Positions 1 to 11,760 of a DNA stretch of 64,000 bases are shown in pieces. The first letter of the stretch is position 1. Each line of letters starts with the position of its first letter. Source of the DNA: Melieria omissa (lineage: Eukaryota; Arthropoda; Insecta; Diptera; Ulidiidae); assembly GCA_963971225.1 (NCBI GenBank), contig OZ020268.1:48472404-48536403 (forward strand), given 5' to 3'. The notes below the pieces were generated by a model. It searched no databases. It worked only from the letters and a program-made list of their open reading frames with translations, and was not told the origin of the DNA. The position numbers and the translations under genes are program-made.

Positions 1-835
1 TAAATAAATAAAACAAAATAAAGAAGAAATATAATTATAAAAAATTAATAGAAATTATACATAAATAATTACAAACATTCAATAAATAAAACATTTAAAA
101 CAAGAAAAATATGAAAAATACAAAAAATAAGGAAATAAAATAAAAAATGAAAAAATATAAAGTAAATTTGAAAAATTTATAATAATAATTTTAAATTAAA
201 CAAAAATAATTAAAAATGAGCAAGTGAAATAAAATAAAATTAAATAAAATTAAATAAAATTAAATAAAATTAAATAAAATAAAATAAAATAAAATAAAAT
301 AAAATAAAATAAAATAAAATAAAATAAAATAAAATAAAATAAAATAAAATAAAATAAAATAAAATAAAATAAAATAAAATAAAATAAAATAAAATAAAAT
401 AAAATAAAATAAAATAACATAAAATAAAATAAAATAAAATAAAATAAAATAAAATTAAATAAAATTAAATAAAACTAAATTAAATAAAATTAAATTAAAT
501 AAAATTAAATAAAATAAAATAACATAAAATAAAATAAAATAAAATTAAATAAAATAAAATTAAATTAAATAAAATTAAATAAAATTAAATAAAATTAAAT
601 AAAATTAAATAAAATAAAATAAAATAACATAAAATTAATAAAATATATCAAATAAATAAAAGAAATAAAATAAAAAACAAATAAAATAAATGTTAAAATA
701 AACCAAAGAGTACAACATAAATAAAAAATAAAAAACGAAATAAAAGATTAACAAATAATTGAGATTGAAAATGGAAAAATCCTTCAAAAAAGTCCTCCGT
801 TCTGCTAAAGAGTCAGAAAGTAATTTAAAACCAAA
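1..835. repeat. AT-rich low-complexity DNA with an (AAAAT)n satellite
   Basis: Almost pure A/T sequence. From about 226 to 650 it is a pentanucleotide array of AAAAT units, nearly perfect between about 281 and 415 and interrupted elsewhere by TAAAT variants and rare C substitutions. No open frame is credible here. A smaller array of the same unit occurs at about 45938-46075, and a short patch lies at about 34640-34690. Confidence 0.9.
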
Positions 836-1409
836 CACAAATCAAACCTTTTTTGTCTTTTTTATTTTTCCAGAGTACGAAAAAGTCTCTTAATTTGTTG
901 TAATTTTTAATTGTGCAATATAATTTTATTCATAGAAATTTTTACAACTTTAAAACATTCCCATTACAATAAAAGGATCCATTGAATGAATGCACATTCA
1001 AGGACACAGTAAGTATTTAAGAGTGAACCCAAACATTATTAACGTTTGACCCAATGACCACACAATGCTTACTTAATTCGAATACCGTTAGTTCTGATAG
1101 CAAGTGGGACATTTTTGGTCGTTTTGCCTTTGTTCCCAGGGCACAGAAGTGATTGTCCCAAAGTTACCAGCACTTGAATTGAGAGGGAAAAAACTTCCCC
1201 TTTTTCGCTGCATCAATTTCAAACCAAATTTCCTAATATGTAATTAAATTTCATACAAGCGAAATCCGACTGACCGACGAACAACAAAGACAACAACAAC
1301 AACAGCAACGAGACGTGTACACTTACGTATTCATGCAACAAATAATTTACAAAACAAATAACAACAACAACACTGAGATACAACGAAAAAGAAAAAATAA
1401 TAAAAAACA
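836..1409. other. Intergenic sequence, nothing recognised
   Basis: Mixed AT-rich sequence followed by CAA-repeat stretches near 1280-1370. No coding frame with real protein character, no repeat family and no promoter signal stand out. Confidence 0.6.
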
Positions 1410-1890
1410 AAATAATGATAAAAGTGGCGGCGCGATGCTGATGCTGGCTGACTGACTGAGGGGCATTCGAGCGGGCGACTGGGTGGGCGATTGCCGGCTG
1501 AAAGGGCGAGCGGCAGTGGGGAGGACGAGCCGCCGTCAAGCAAAAACTTGGCAATGCGATGTGATTATTATGCGATAAGAGCGCGAGCGCGTACGCCGCT
1601 CAAGTGCGAGCGTGCGACGCGACCCGGCTGACGTTTCGACGACTGGCGGCCGGTGAGCGCGACTTGCGCGCAATGCCGCCGCAACGAGAGTCACTTGTGC
1701 GCTCGTGAGTGGCCGCATGGAGCGCGCGGCGCACTGACGCGTCCAGCGATGATGGCAACGGCTGAGGCAAAGTGTTTTTGCTGCTTGTGTTGTTGTTGTT
1801 TTTGTTAATTTCTAAACGCTGTACACTATATAAAGTGTTTATTTGATTTGTGACGCTTCTGTGGCGGCGGCGATGGCTGGACGACGCTCA
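1410..1890. other. GC-rich island, possible regulatory region or noncoding exon
   Basis: A sharp rise in GC and CpG content against the AT-rich flanks, with many GCGC and CGAGCG words. A TATATAAAG string lies at 1827-1835, but no initiator sits at the expected distance, so it is not called a promoter. Overlapping open frames on the minus strand look like by-products of high GC content rather than proteins. It could be a cis-regulatory element or a noncoding first exon; the sequence alone does not decide. Confidence 0.35.
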
Positions 1891-3314
1891 ACAAGCGTTG
1901 GATATTGTCAAAATTGTCACAGTATTACAATGTATGTGTATGTGTGTGTGTGTTTGTGTGACGAGATCTGTGACAGCAGTGACAAAACTGTGTGACGACT
2001 AGTTTCGCCTTAACAACAACAACAATAACCAACAATCGTTAGAAAATTATAAATGCTGAAAAAGATTCAGGTCGCCGCTGTGCGCGCTGGTCTTTTTATT
2101 GTCTCTCCGCGCTGTTGTTTGTCTGTCTGTCCGTCTGTTGGACTGTATGTCTGGTCGTTTGCTTTGGTTTCATCGACCGTCACTTGCTGTTGCGGCCGCT
2201 GCGAAATTATCAAGTCAACTAAAGTATCTGCCTTCAAGTGTTGTTGTTGTTTTTGTATAGCGAGCAGCAAAAACATACTGAACAATTTCAGTGGCCGGCT
2301 GGTTTTGGCTTTGGCTTTTGTTGCCGATATGGTTGTTGTAATAAACGATTTTCTTTTACTTGTTGTATTGAAGTTTTTTATGCCATTATTGTTGTTGTTT
2401 TGCCATGCTGTGCCATGCTTCGTTGCTCTCTTTGCGTTTGAAACCTTGTGTGGAGGCAAACTTGAAGCGCGCTCTTTGCAACAATGAGTTGGTTTTGTTT
2501 TTTCTGGGGAATATTATTACTGTTGTTGCTGTTTTTGCATGGCGCATTTCTTTAATAATTATTTGTAAAAATATTAAAACTTTCAATATTTGAATTTTGG
2601 CTGTCGACACAATGCAATGCTTCGCAATTTTTAAATAAAGTTTTGGACAAGATTTTTGCGCATATTTAAGTTGTTGTTGTTGTAAGAGTATGTTTAAGTG
2701 GTTGTTTGTGGGGCAAAAGGGGAAGAGAAGGGCGCATGTAGTGACACCAAATGGCATCCAATGCAACTAAGCAGAAGGCCAACAGGAGGCATTGGCGCTC
2801 TTGTAGCAACGTTAACTCGAACGCACAGTTAACCCTATAACTACATATGTACATATTCATGTGCATATATATATGTATATATGTATATCTATGCACTCTA
2901 GTAGCCATATGGACACACCAAACCACTGCGCACTGACTGGACATGCGTCCATGTCGACTGCGGGACGGACTAAAATGTCTGAAGAAACTCGCCGAACGTA
3001 CGAGTACGTCCGTCCGGACAGACGCACGGCCCCTAGTGCGCACAGTCATACTTAACCTTTTCCTAGTTACAATTATTTTATAGCTACACATGTGTGTATG
3101 TATGTGTGCGCTGGTGTGTTTGCATGCCATCACTGTGCGGCTGGCTGTTTGTTTGTTTGTTTGTTTGTACATTTGTGTGTCTTGCCACACTGCCAACGAG
3201 TCGCGCCGCGTTGCTTTACATTATTTGTAGCTGCAATTGTTGTTGTTGTTGCTGCTCATAGTTGGAGTCTATCTGGCAGAAGTGCAGCAGCAGCAGCGTC
3301 ACATTGCCGCACAA

Positions 3315-3345
<31 letters not shown>

Positions 3346-4340
3346 TAAAGCGAATGCTTATGCAGGTTGTATGTATGTAAGTCAGCAGAACGTTTGCATG
3401 TAAGTAGATATCCGCATCTGTGAGGTAGCACAGTGCGCTTAGGTAGTTTAGTTGTTTTTGTTTTTTACTAAAATCCGCTATTGTTGTTGTTGTATTTGTT
3501 ATTGTATGCTGCTGGTGCTGCTGCTACAATTGTTGTTGTTGCTTGCTATTTGCTAGTGCTGTTTATGGTTATAAGAGGCTGAAGCTGAGGCGGAGGCAGC
3601 GTCACATTGTTGGCCTGTTTGAATTTTGCTTTTTTTAAAATAAAAAACCAAAAACAAAATTAAAATAAAATAAAATTTAATAAACAAAAAAGTAGCAGCA
3701 AATTAAAAATTACAACAACAACAACACTAAAAACAAAAAATTTGTAAAACCTAAAAAAGCAACAAGACAAAAATTCGCCGCGCACCGAACTGGTTGAAGC
3801 GTCGCTGCTGGCCGCATGTGTGTGTGTGTGTGTGTGCCGCCTCACCAAATCGGAAATTCCATTTGTTGGCTGCTAGGTTGCTGTCATTTATGCTGTGAAC
3901 GTTGCTGCTATTTTATTTTTTGCTGTTGCTTCTTCTTCTTCGTTTTCTTAGTGCTTCTTTTGCCTATTTGCGCTTTTGTATTGTTTGGCTGGGAGTGCGC
4001 GCAGTTTTTGTTGTTGTTGTTGTTTGTGGTTTTTTGCACTAGTCGTACTTGTTGCTGTTGTTATTGTTTTTGTTTTATTCAACTTGTAAGACATTAAAAT
4101 TATTGAAGGCTAATTTGGCGCTACGGATTTGAATTGTTAAAAACAACAACAACAACAGTACAACTACAAACAACGTGTTGTTGTTGTGTTGCGCTGCGAA
4201 TTTGAATTGTTGCAAACAACAACAACAATTTAAAGCAACATCAGTAAATCTTCTAGCAATGTGTTGTTGTTGTTGTTGTAATTGTTGCTAAAGTTGTTTA
4301 TTTAATTATGTTGTTGTTTGCTGTTAACTTTACGCCCGCT
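1891..4340. other. Intergenic DNA rich in trinucleotide and dinucleotide microsatellites
   Basis: No gene recognised. The stretch contains GT tracts (about 1931-1962 and 3816-3836), a CA tract (about 3327-3345), GTTT units (about 3147-3172) and repeated TTG/CAA runs (2235-2410, 3236-3255, 3481-3545, 4011-4025, 4260-4280). The many small open frames are translated microsatellite sequence (poly-Cys, Leu, Val) and are not proposed as genes. Confidence 0.6.
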
Positions 4341-4370
4341 AATTTATTTCAAATTATTTGATGTTTCTCA

Positions 4371-4667
4371 TTATTTTTCTTTGATAAGTTGAATTAAATT
4401 TGTGAATGATTTCAATGTGTTTTTAAAACCACAATGACGTATGCCAAAAAAAAAAATTTGGAAAACAGATTCAGGTTCAGCGTCACTTTCGTTGTTACTT
4501 CCGAGCAGCAGAATGGTCATCACTGGACTAGAAGGAACCTTGTCCTCATGACTCATCACTGTTGTAGTCCGAGCAGAATCTGAACTAAAGAAATTGCTGA
4601 AAATCATCAAGAAGTCGTATTGTTCTATTGATTCAGAAGAAGACAAAGCAATTGAATACTTCTCCAT
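4371..4667 (-). other. Short open frame of uncertain meaning, possible mobile-element relic
   Basis: This 98-codon minus-strand frame is less repetitive than other spurious frames here and is rich in Ser, Asp and Glu in its first two thirds. A segment at 4497-4535 recurs in inverted orientation at about 5591-5630 with only a few mismatches, so the region may belong to a decayed repeat. I do not recognise a protein family. It is listed as a candidate relic, not as a gene. Confidence 0.2.
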
Positions 4668-4879
4668 CTAAACGTCACAGTGTGAAATTTATTTTTGTAT
4701 TAAATAAAAAGGTTTGCCTTTTTCGAAATTCACGAAATTAAGGTAACAAAAGCAAAAAATAAGCTGTTTTTATGTTTTCTGGAATCGAAAAATATCAGAT
4801 TTGGTCAATGCCGGAATTTGTCGGTACTGAAAAGGTTCTTGATCCCTGGATTTCGATATTCGGGATCCTGGGATTGCAA

Positions 4880-5060
4880 TCACCAGTTCCCATGTATATA
4901 CTTACTTACTTACTGAACTGGCCATGACAACCCTTTGCCGTCTTATGATCTGCTGCAAAATTTTTCTCCAGGCAAAAGTTCTCTCTTCTAACTAAAAGAT
5001 AATAAGGCGTCCTCAGCTGGGATCCTCACCTAGGACATGGTTCTCTCTACACCATGGACC
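4880..5060. repeat. Dispersed repeat fragment (TACTTACTTAC-type)
   Basis: Begins with ACTTACTTACTTAC and continues with text similar to 58190-58300: both contain a CAGCAAAA/CAGGCAAAAG...CTCTCT block, then a run ending in a 'CCTCA..T(G)GGTCCT' type segment. This indicates two diverged copies of one interspersed repeat. The family name is unknown to me. Confidence 0.4.
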
Positions 5061-5074
5061 ATTCGTCCTAAAGT

Positions 5075-5316
5075 GTCAACCAATATTTTCTTACTAAATG
5101 AAAGTAACGTTTCAACTCTGCAAATAACCGTAAATAACTCTTGATTATTACGTGAAGTTCAAATTGTTTCCCATTGACCGATTTTCGTCTTAAGTTAACT
5201 AATATTTTCTTTCTTAAAGCATTAAACCAACACACTACAACTCTACAAATCACTTCACACAACTCTCGATTAGTTTTACAAGTTCAAATATTATTCCTTC
5301 CACTTCAACAACTTTC
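5075..5316. repeat. Two tandem copies of a ~121-bp unit
   Basis: The blocks around AACCAATATTTTCTT (5079) and AACTAATATTTTCTT (about 5198), and around ACTCTGCAAAT (about 5116) and ACTCTACAAAT (about 5240), align over their length at a spacing of about 121 bp with moderate divergence. This is an old local tandem duplication with no coding content. Confidence 0.6.
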
Positions 5317-5819
5317 TTCAAAATCCCTAATATTCTTCGTCTATATTCTTTATGATTTCTACAATATTGATACTAAAACTTGTCAAAAAATATGCACAAA
5401 CCCCACTTCTATCAGTTAAACGTTATCACTGAATAATTTGGGTTTTTACTGGACTAAAAATACACGTTTTGTGTTTATCAAATTTCCTCATCAGAACGAA
5501 ATGACGCCAGTTGACTTGACTCACTTATCGCTACAGCGGGCAACAAGCGAGCAAATTAGCATTCTACACGCTCACGATTGTGTTGTAATAAACCAGTGAT
5601 GACCACTCGGCTGCTCCCGAGTAATAAAACTTCCTACCTAATCGGCTCGAAATTGATTATTGAGAGTTTTTAATTAGTTAGATTCAAAAGGCCACAAAAG
5701 TGTTTATTAGAGGCAATTTTTATTTAAAACATTTATTGAAAAACCGCTATTTAAACACTCAAGCATTGAACGCAATTCTGATAACGCAAACTTTTAAATG
5801 CAAATAAAAATTTGGCCTT
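5317..5819. other. Intergenic sequence, nothing firmly recognised
   Basis: AT-rich. The stretch at 5591-5630 is the inverted partner of 4497-4535. No genes or promoter elements are visible. Confidence 0.5.
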
Positions 5820-6357
5820 TCGTCGAAGTCGTTTACCTGCGCGCGCTGCCAAAAAAAAACGCCCCCTTCTGGCTGTGACTCAGCTGTCCGCACGCCCATA
5901 ATGTGTAGATTATCGCGTCGCCTCGCCTCGAAACTATATATTATCCAGCCATCAAGTCATGGTAAAAACTTCCCCCTAAGCAATAAGAAAAACAACAATA
6001 AAAGCAGCAAGCAACGTTTGTTTACATTTCACAATAGAAAACTAGAAAACTAGCCAACGATCTGCTCAGCCCGAAACGGCGACTCTCTTGACAGCGCGAA
6101 CGTCACATATCACCCGAATCGTAAACAAGTTGTTGTCACAAAACAAAAACAAAAGACGAACAAACAGTCGACAGCACGAAGCGTGGAGCACGCGCCGCGC
6201 TATCGAATGCGAATTTGACGTAACTTCCATAAGAATTATAATAAAAATAGTAACGAAAAAAATTCAGTTAGCAGCAGAACAAGCAGCGTATGGGCAATTT
6301 TGTGAAAATAAAAATTCATTGGAAAAATTTAAAAAGTTATTAAAAATAAAATTATGA
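5820..6357. other. GC-richer island with an 89-codon open frame
   Basis: GC rises at 5825-6190 between AT-rich flanks. A + strand frame (6088-6357) reads through the island into A-rich DNA. Its residue content follows base composition (Lys, Asn, Ile, Arg) and no family is recognised, so no gene is claimed. Possible regulatory element or noncoding exon. Confidence 0.3.
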
Positions 6358-7024
6358 AATCTATGTATGTTGAACTTTTCATATACATTCTATGCCCATG
6401 AAACGCCCCTTTTGGGGTAATTCTTTCAAGTTGTTCTGTTTCTAACCAATTAAAAAAAAAATAATATGTCACATTTTAAAATAAAAAATATTTCTAAAAA
6501 TAGAAAATGAGTAAATATTAAAACAAAACATAATTAAAAAAATTAAGTGTACACTTTGTGTCAATGCCACGCATCTTTTTGGGACACTTTTTCTATTTGT
6601 TTTCTTCCTAGCGGTTAAAAAACATGATTACGTCACATTTGAACCTAAAAATAATTTTAAAAGTAGAAAACGAGTTAATATTAAAACAAAAAATGATAAA
6701 TATAAATAAAATCAAGTATATACACTTTTCGTCAATCCCACGCCCCTTTTTGGGACACTTTTTCAATCTTTTCTCTTTCTAAAAGACAAAAAACATGATA
6801 CCACCAAATTTTAACCAAAAATTAGTTGAAATTTTGTATATTAACACAAAATTATCATTAAAAATAAAACTAAAGTGTAAAGTAAATTATTTCCACTTTT
6901 CGCGAATGCCACGCCTTGTTTTGGCACTGTTTAAATGGTTTCTCGTTCTAACAAATTAAAGATCTATTATAAACAAATTGTTAACCTTAAAAAAGTGTTT
7001 CTTAAAGCAAAAATGAGTTAATAT

Positions 7025-7472
7025 TGTAACGATAAGACAGTCTGTCGCTGTGCAAAGCAACCCTGCCGCTACGTGCCGTGCTATAATCCAATCTGGCAAC
7101 GACGGCCGCGATGGTAACTTTTAGTCCAATCTGGCAACGACGGCCGCGATAATAACTTTTAATCCAACCTGGCAATGATGGAAACTTTTAGTCCACTCCG
7201 GAATGTGCGGGAACGATCTGCGCGATGGCCTGACAGGTATAAAAGGCAGCCGGATGCGGCGCAGCGAGTCAGTCTGGTTTTGACAAGTGAAGTTGCCACG
7301 CGGAGTAATAAAGCAAATACTTAAGTGTACGAACATTAAAGTGTAAACTGTGAATAATAAAGTGACTGTTGGTTTATTTTATTGTCTGCGTTTAAGAAAC
7401 TGAGTGTGTTTTATTTTCAAATTACACAATCCAGAGATACGTAACAGCCCACTAGACTTAGTATTCGTAACA
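7025..7472 (+). mobile_element. Solo LTR of an LTR retrotransposon (448 bp)
   Basis: The element starts TGTAACG and ends CGTAACA, giving near-perfect short terminal inverted repeats with the canonical TG...CA. It is flanked by a 4-bp direct repeat ATAT (7021-7024 and 7473-7476), as expected for Ty3/gypsy-type integration. U3 carries 38-bp direct repeats starting at 7087, 7125 and 7163, the last shortened, with a partial copy at 7192. TATAAAAGG lies at 7238-7246 and an initiator TCAGTC at 7269-7274, about 33 bp downstream. AATAAA signals lie at 7307-7312 and 7356-7361, followed by GT-rich DNA. There is no internal region or second LTR, so it is a solo LTR left by LTR-LTR recombination. It interrupts the ~170-bp tandem array. 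The exact family is not assigned. Confidence 0.85.
7238..7274 (+). promoter_or_regulatory. LTR promoter: TATA box plus initiator
   Basis: TATAAAAGG at 7238-7246 and TCAGTC at 7269-7274, with the predicted +1 A at 7271, have textbook spacing for RNA polymerase II. This would mark the U3/R boundary of the solo LTR. It could in principle still drive transcription to the right, but there is no downstream gene on the + strand for 16 kb. Confidence 0.6.
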
Positions 7473-7649
7473 ATATTTATAAAAACAAAATTAAAATTAT
7501 TAAAATAAATAATTTTTTTGGGAAATTTTAACATATTTTTCTTTTTAACAGATTACAAAAACAAATAAGTCCCATTTTAACCTTAAAAAAAATTTTAAAA
7601 GCAGAAAATGAGATAATATTAACACAAAATACTAAAATTACAAATATTT

Positions 7650-8100
7650 TGAAAGTCGGGGTCTAAAAGGGCAAAACATCGGTTTAGGTGTTGTTTGAAG
7701 AAATGCGATTTAAGGGGCCTATTAATTTCAAATTCGATGAAAACACTTCAAATAAAAAATAATTCGATATACATACGTTGAATCAAGGGTTAAACGTTTC
7801 TATGAAGAAACATGATTTTTAGGCCTTTTGACTTCAAACTTGGAGAAAGCACTTAGCATGCAAAATAATTCGATACGTGTTTTTCACTTTTTTTTTTATC
7901 GATAACTGACGGGGTGAACTATGGGTTAAGAGTTTGTATGGGGAAGCATGATTAAATGCGTCAATTGACTTCAATTATGGTGAAAGCACTTCAAATGAGA
8001 AATAATTAGATACGAATTTATTCATAAAAATCTGACGGCATCTACAAAGGGTTAAGAAAAACTTGTTTTATTAGCGTCATTGACTTACAACTTGCGTGCC
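7650..8100. repeat. Degenerate tandem repeat, period ~125-136 bp (family A)
   Basis: GGGTTAA anchors at 7787, 7923 and 8049 are each followed by a block of the form TTTGTATG-GGAAGCATGATT and then TTGACTTCAA...GAAAGCACTTCAAAT...ATAATTCGATA. Three to four diverged units are present. The same family reappears in reverse orientation at 20690-21130. Confidence 0.6.
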
Positions 8101-8280
8101 AAACTGCGGGGCCTTGCTGGTTAAAAATAAAGTTAAAATTACAATACTCTGCACCAACCGACACGCCCCTTTTGGCGGCACACTTTCAATGTTTTCTCTT
8201 TCTAAAAGAAAATAAATATTAATACGTCAGAAATTTAGCCCGAAAAAGTTTTGAAAAAACAGAAAACAATGTAGCATGAA

Positions 8281-8859
8281 CACATAATGGGTTAAGTGAC
8301 TTAAGTAAGTGTTAAATCTGCTCATAAGGCTAAGAAGTCTGCAAGATTAATGCACAACAAAGTAACTCCCTTTGTCTACATTAACCCTGAAAAGTATCTT
8401 GTCTCCATTAACACTGGAATACTAAACTTATTGCAGCACAAAGAGGCTAACAAGGCTCATCCAACTGGCTAACACTGGTATTTTTGTATTTAATTTAAAT
8501 TTGTTCCACATTGCAAATTTCGCTTGTATGGCAACCCTATTAAAAAGTGGGCACATCATGCCCATTTTCCCGTAATTCTTAGCTAAGTTGCCAATGTAAA
8601 TCATACTGAACTTTATTTCAATGTCTCAGCTACTTGAAAAGTTATGGCGCACCAGACGAACAGAAAGACCGATTATTGAATGAGCAATCAAACGAAAAAG
8701 CAGAGAAATCAGCCCACACATGTAAAGACAAATATGACTTATTGATTCCATTAATTGATTCTGATAACAAATTTATGCGCTTTTCTATAGCAACCACGCC
8801 CCTTTAGGGCTTTAAAAACCTCATACATAACCTTAAAGTCGCACCTCTGTGTTACTAAA
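8281..8859. other. Intergenic sequence, nothing recognised
   Basis: AT-rich unique-looking DNA. No gene, repeat family or promoter could be supported. Confidence 0.5.
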
Positions 8860-9550
8860 CAAAAACTAAGCAAATAGCGTTTCAAAAGTTGAAAACTAGA
8901 AGAAACGCAAACGTCATTGCCAGTCGACAATATAAACAACAAACGACTGTAACAACAACAACAAGAGTCCCAGAGCACAGCTAAGCGCACAATTAAAGCC
9001 ACAAAACCATAGTTGAAAAAAAGACGAACTAATTTATAAAGAAGCAGCTGGCTTCCGACGACTGCGGCGCGACAGAGGCAGAGAACAAGAGCGAGAGCAC
9101 GAACACGAACACAGGTCGACTGACTGGCGCGAACAGCGCGAAAAAAATCAAGCAACAGCCAAGTGAGAAACTCATGCGGTGGGACGACTAAACGGGCGAA
9201 TAGATGAATGGTTGGGTTGGTTGGTTGGTTGGTTGGTTGGCGACGCGATTGCATGCGCTCGACCCAAAGCAGATTGTTCCACAACAACAACAACAACAAG
9301 ATCGGCAACAATAGCAACAGTAATAATATAATTTTTTTTCATGGCATAAAATTTACAGAGCACAAGTTCGATGTGCGCGAAAAAAGTCAAAGTGAAAAAA
9401 TACAGCAACAACAGAATTATTGCAAATAAAAGCAATAAATTTAAAGGTAGTTGTTGGTGTTATTTTCGTTGTGATTGTTGATTTTTTGTTATTATTATTG
9501 TTGTAGTTGTCACATGATGAGCAGCGCTCAAAAGAAATCGACAGTTGCAA
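8860..9550. other. GC-richer, CAA-rich island; possible noncoding exon or enhancer
   Basis: Composition on the + strand (CAA repeats, few T, many GAGCG and CGAAC words) resembles fly 5' leaders, but no Inr/DPE or TATA combination with proper spacing was found. A perfect (GGTT)n run lies at 9215-9240. Minus-strand frames over this stretch are Leu/Val/Cys-rich translations of the same repeats and are not called genes. Confidence 0.3.
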
Positions 9551-11760
9551 AATTATAATTAATTTTTTTCACATATTTTATTTTGTCTTTACTTACTTTT
9601 TTCATTTACAAAAACCTTAAACTATTTCTTTGACCAATAGAAAGTATTAAAAAATGTTTATTCATTAAAAATCTGTTTAATCTTCAAGCCTATTAGCGTC
9701 AAATAAATTTGTTGCATACAGCTTTTTTCACAACTCTTTAATCTGATAAGATTAAAAGCGCTATTCTTGTTCTGATCAGTGGGAGGACTAAAGCTGGCGC
9801 CGCAAGAAACATGTTTCTTATTTGAAGTCACTCTTCAGGAGAAGGAAGGACTTACATAGCTTCCTCCTCAACAATTTATCTTCTTAGTTCCCCACTAACC
9901 TGTCAACTCTAAACGTCAGCGAGTATACAATTGAAATTCTCAAAAACAAAAAACAAATTTTAATATAAAACATTATCAATTCAATGAATAGAAAAACACT
10001 TAAAAACTTAAAATTGAAAAACTCTTAAAATAAAACAACAATTAAAACTAATAAAAAATTAATTTTTCCAAAAATACAATAACATCAACAATGAATAACT
10101 AAATTTTAAATTAAAAAATATAAATGTAAAAAATTAAATTAATTAAATTAATTAAAATTAAACATCATTAATTCAATGCATAGAAAAACACTTAAAAATT
10201 TAAAACTGAAAACTCTTATAACAAAACAACAATTTAAAATAAATAAAACATAATTATATTCAAAAACACAATAATAATAAAGAATGAATTCTTAATATAT
10301 TTTAAATAAAAAAATATGAATAAAGGTTGAATGAAAAATTATAAATTCAATTTAATGAAAAACATTTTCTTAAAACAAAACAAAAATTCACGTTAAATAA
10401 AATACAAATTAATTAAAACATGAAATTTACAAAAAAGGAATTTTAATAAAAAACGAATATAAATAAAAGGGAATAAAAAAAAAATAAAAATCATTCATTT
10501 TGAATAAAAAAAACCATGTGGAACATTTTTTAAAATGACAGTAACAAATAAAAATCATACATTTTGAATAAAACAGAATCATGTGGAGCATTTTCTAAAA
10601 ATAAATTTTTTGTAATAATTTTAAAAATACATTTTAATGAAAAAATTATAAATTCATTTTAATGAAAGAAACTTTACTAAAGTAAAACAAAAAATCACGT
10701 TAATTAAAATAAATGTATTTAAAAATTAAAATGATTTGTAAATATACATATTTTAAATTTGAAAAAATTAAATAAAGAAAATTTTCTCAAAATGAAAAAA
10801 TTTAATTAAAAAATTAAAAAAAAAATACAAAAAACTTTAAAATTCAATTTAATAAGAAATCTTTTTTAAAATAAAACAAAAATTTACATTAAATACAAAA
10901 TAAACAAAGTCAAAATTACCCTCCAAATTAAAATGTTTAGTGAATAAATGTTTGAACAATTAATGCAAAATAATTCCTGAAAATAAAAAAAAATAAAATA
11001 AAAATATTAAGAAGAAAAACGAAATTGAAATGCAGAAATAAATAATAATAAAAAATTTCATATAAAACAAAAGTTCATATTTAATTAGATATTATTAAAA
11101 TTGAAATGTTCCACAAAAATAAATTTAAATAAAAAAAAATCATTAATTTTATTTATCGAAAAGAACTTTCTTCACCAAAAACCCAAAATGATTTAAAATT
11201 AATAAAAAATCAACATTACCATAAAAAAAGAATAGAATGATTTGAAAAAAATTTAATAGAAAGTATTTTCTAAAACCTAAAAAAATATAAAAACATTATT
11301 AAGAAATGTAAATAAAAATTACATATTCATATTATTTAAAAAAACATTCAAATATTAAACTCAACAAATTCAAAAAATTTAATTTAATTTAAAAAAGTAA
11401 ATTACATAAAAAATTATAAGTAAACACATGTGAAATAAAAACATTTTGATTAAGAAAAATTTCCAAAAAAAGTAAAAACAAAATTAAAACTAATTAAAAT
11501 TAAATTAAAATTAAAATTAATTATAAAAAACTTCCATTAAACAATATTAAATTAAAAACATTTATTTCATTTATTATTATAATAATAAAAATTAATTTAA
11601 AAAATTTTTAAAATTAGTTATTAATTATTTAAAAAATTTTAATTAATTATAAAATAACAACTAATGAATAAATTAATTAAAAATCTAAAAAGAATAAACA
11701 AACGTTAATAAAAACAATTCACATCAGATTGTCAAGTAAAATCTTTTTAACTTATCACAT
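9551..11760. other. Long AT-rich low-complexity block
   Basis: About 2.2 kb of A-rich sequence, with repeated short words such as AAATTAATTAAAA, ATGAAAAA and AACAAAAATT. A phrase similar to AACATCATTAATTCAATG recurs at about 9968 and 10161 with similar downstream text, suggesting old local duplications. No gene is seen. Confidence 0.7.

Larger units (their letters stand above)
6390..7640. repeat. Diverged tandem array, period ~166-171 bp, split by a solo LTR
   Basis: An ACGCCCCTTTTTGGGACAC-like core recurs at about 6403, 6569, 6740 and 6911. In each unit it is followed by a TTTTCTCTTTCTAA-like run, a block near GTCACATTTTAACC, and a GAAAATGAGTTAATATTAA block. A further degraded unit continues after the LTR at about 7507-7640, and an isolated related unit sits at about 8158-8280. 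The array is noncoding and interrupted at 7025-7472. Confidence 0.7.

Noticed and set aside
1827..1835. TATATAAAG as a promoter TATA box
   Set aside because: No initiator at the expected distance on either strand and no downstream gene.
2053..4097. Cys/Val/Leu-rich frames as small secreted or membrane proteins
   Set aside because: They are translations of TTG/GTT and GT microsatellites; all frames over the stretch give similar output.
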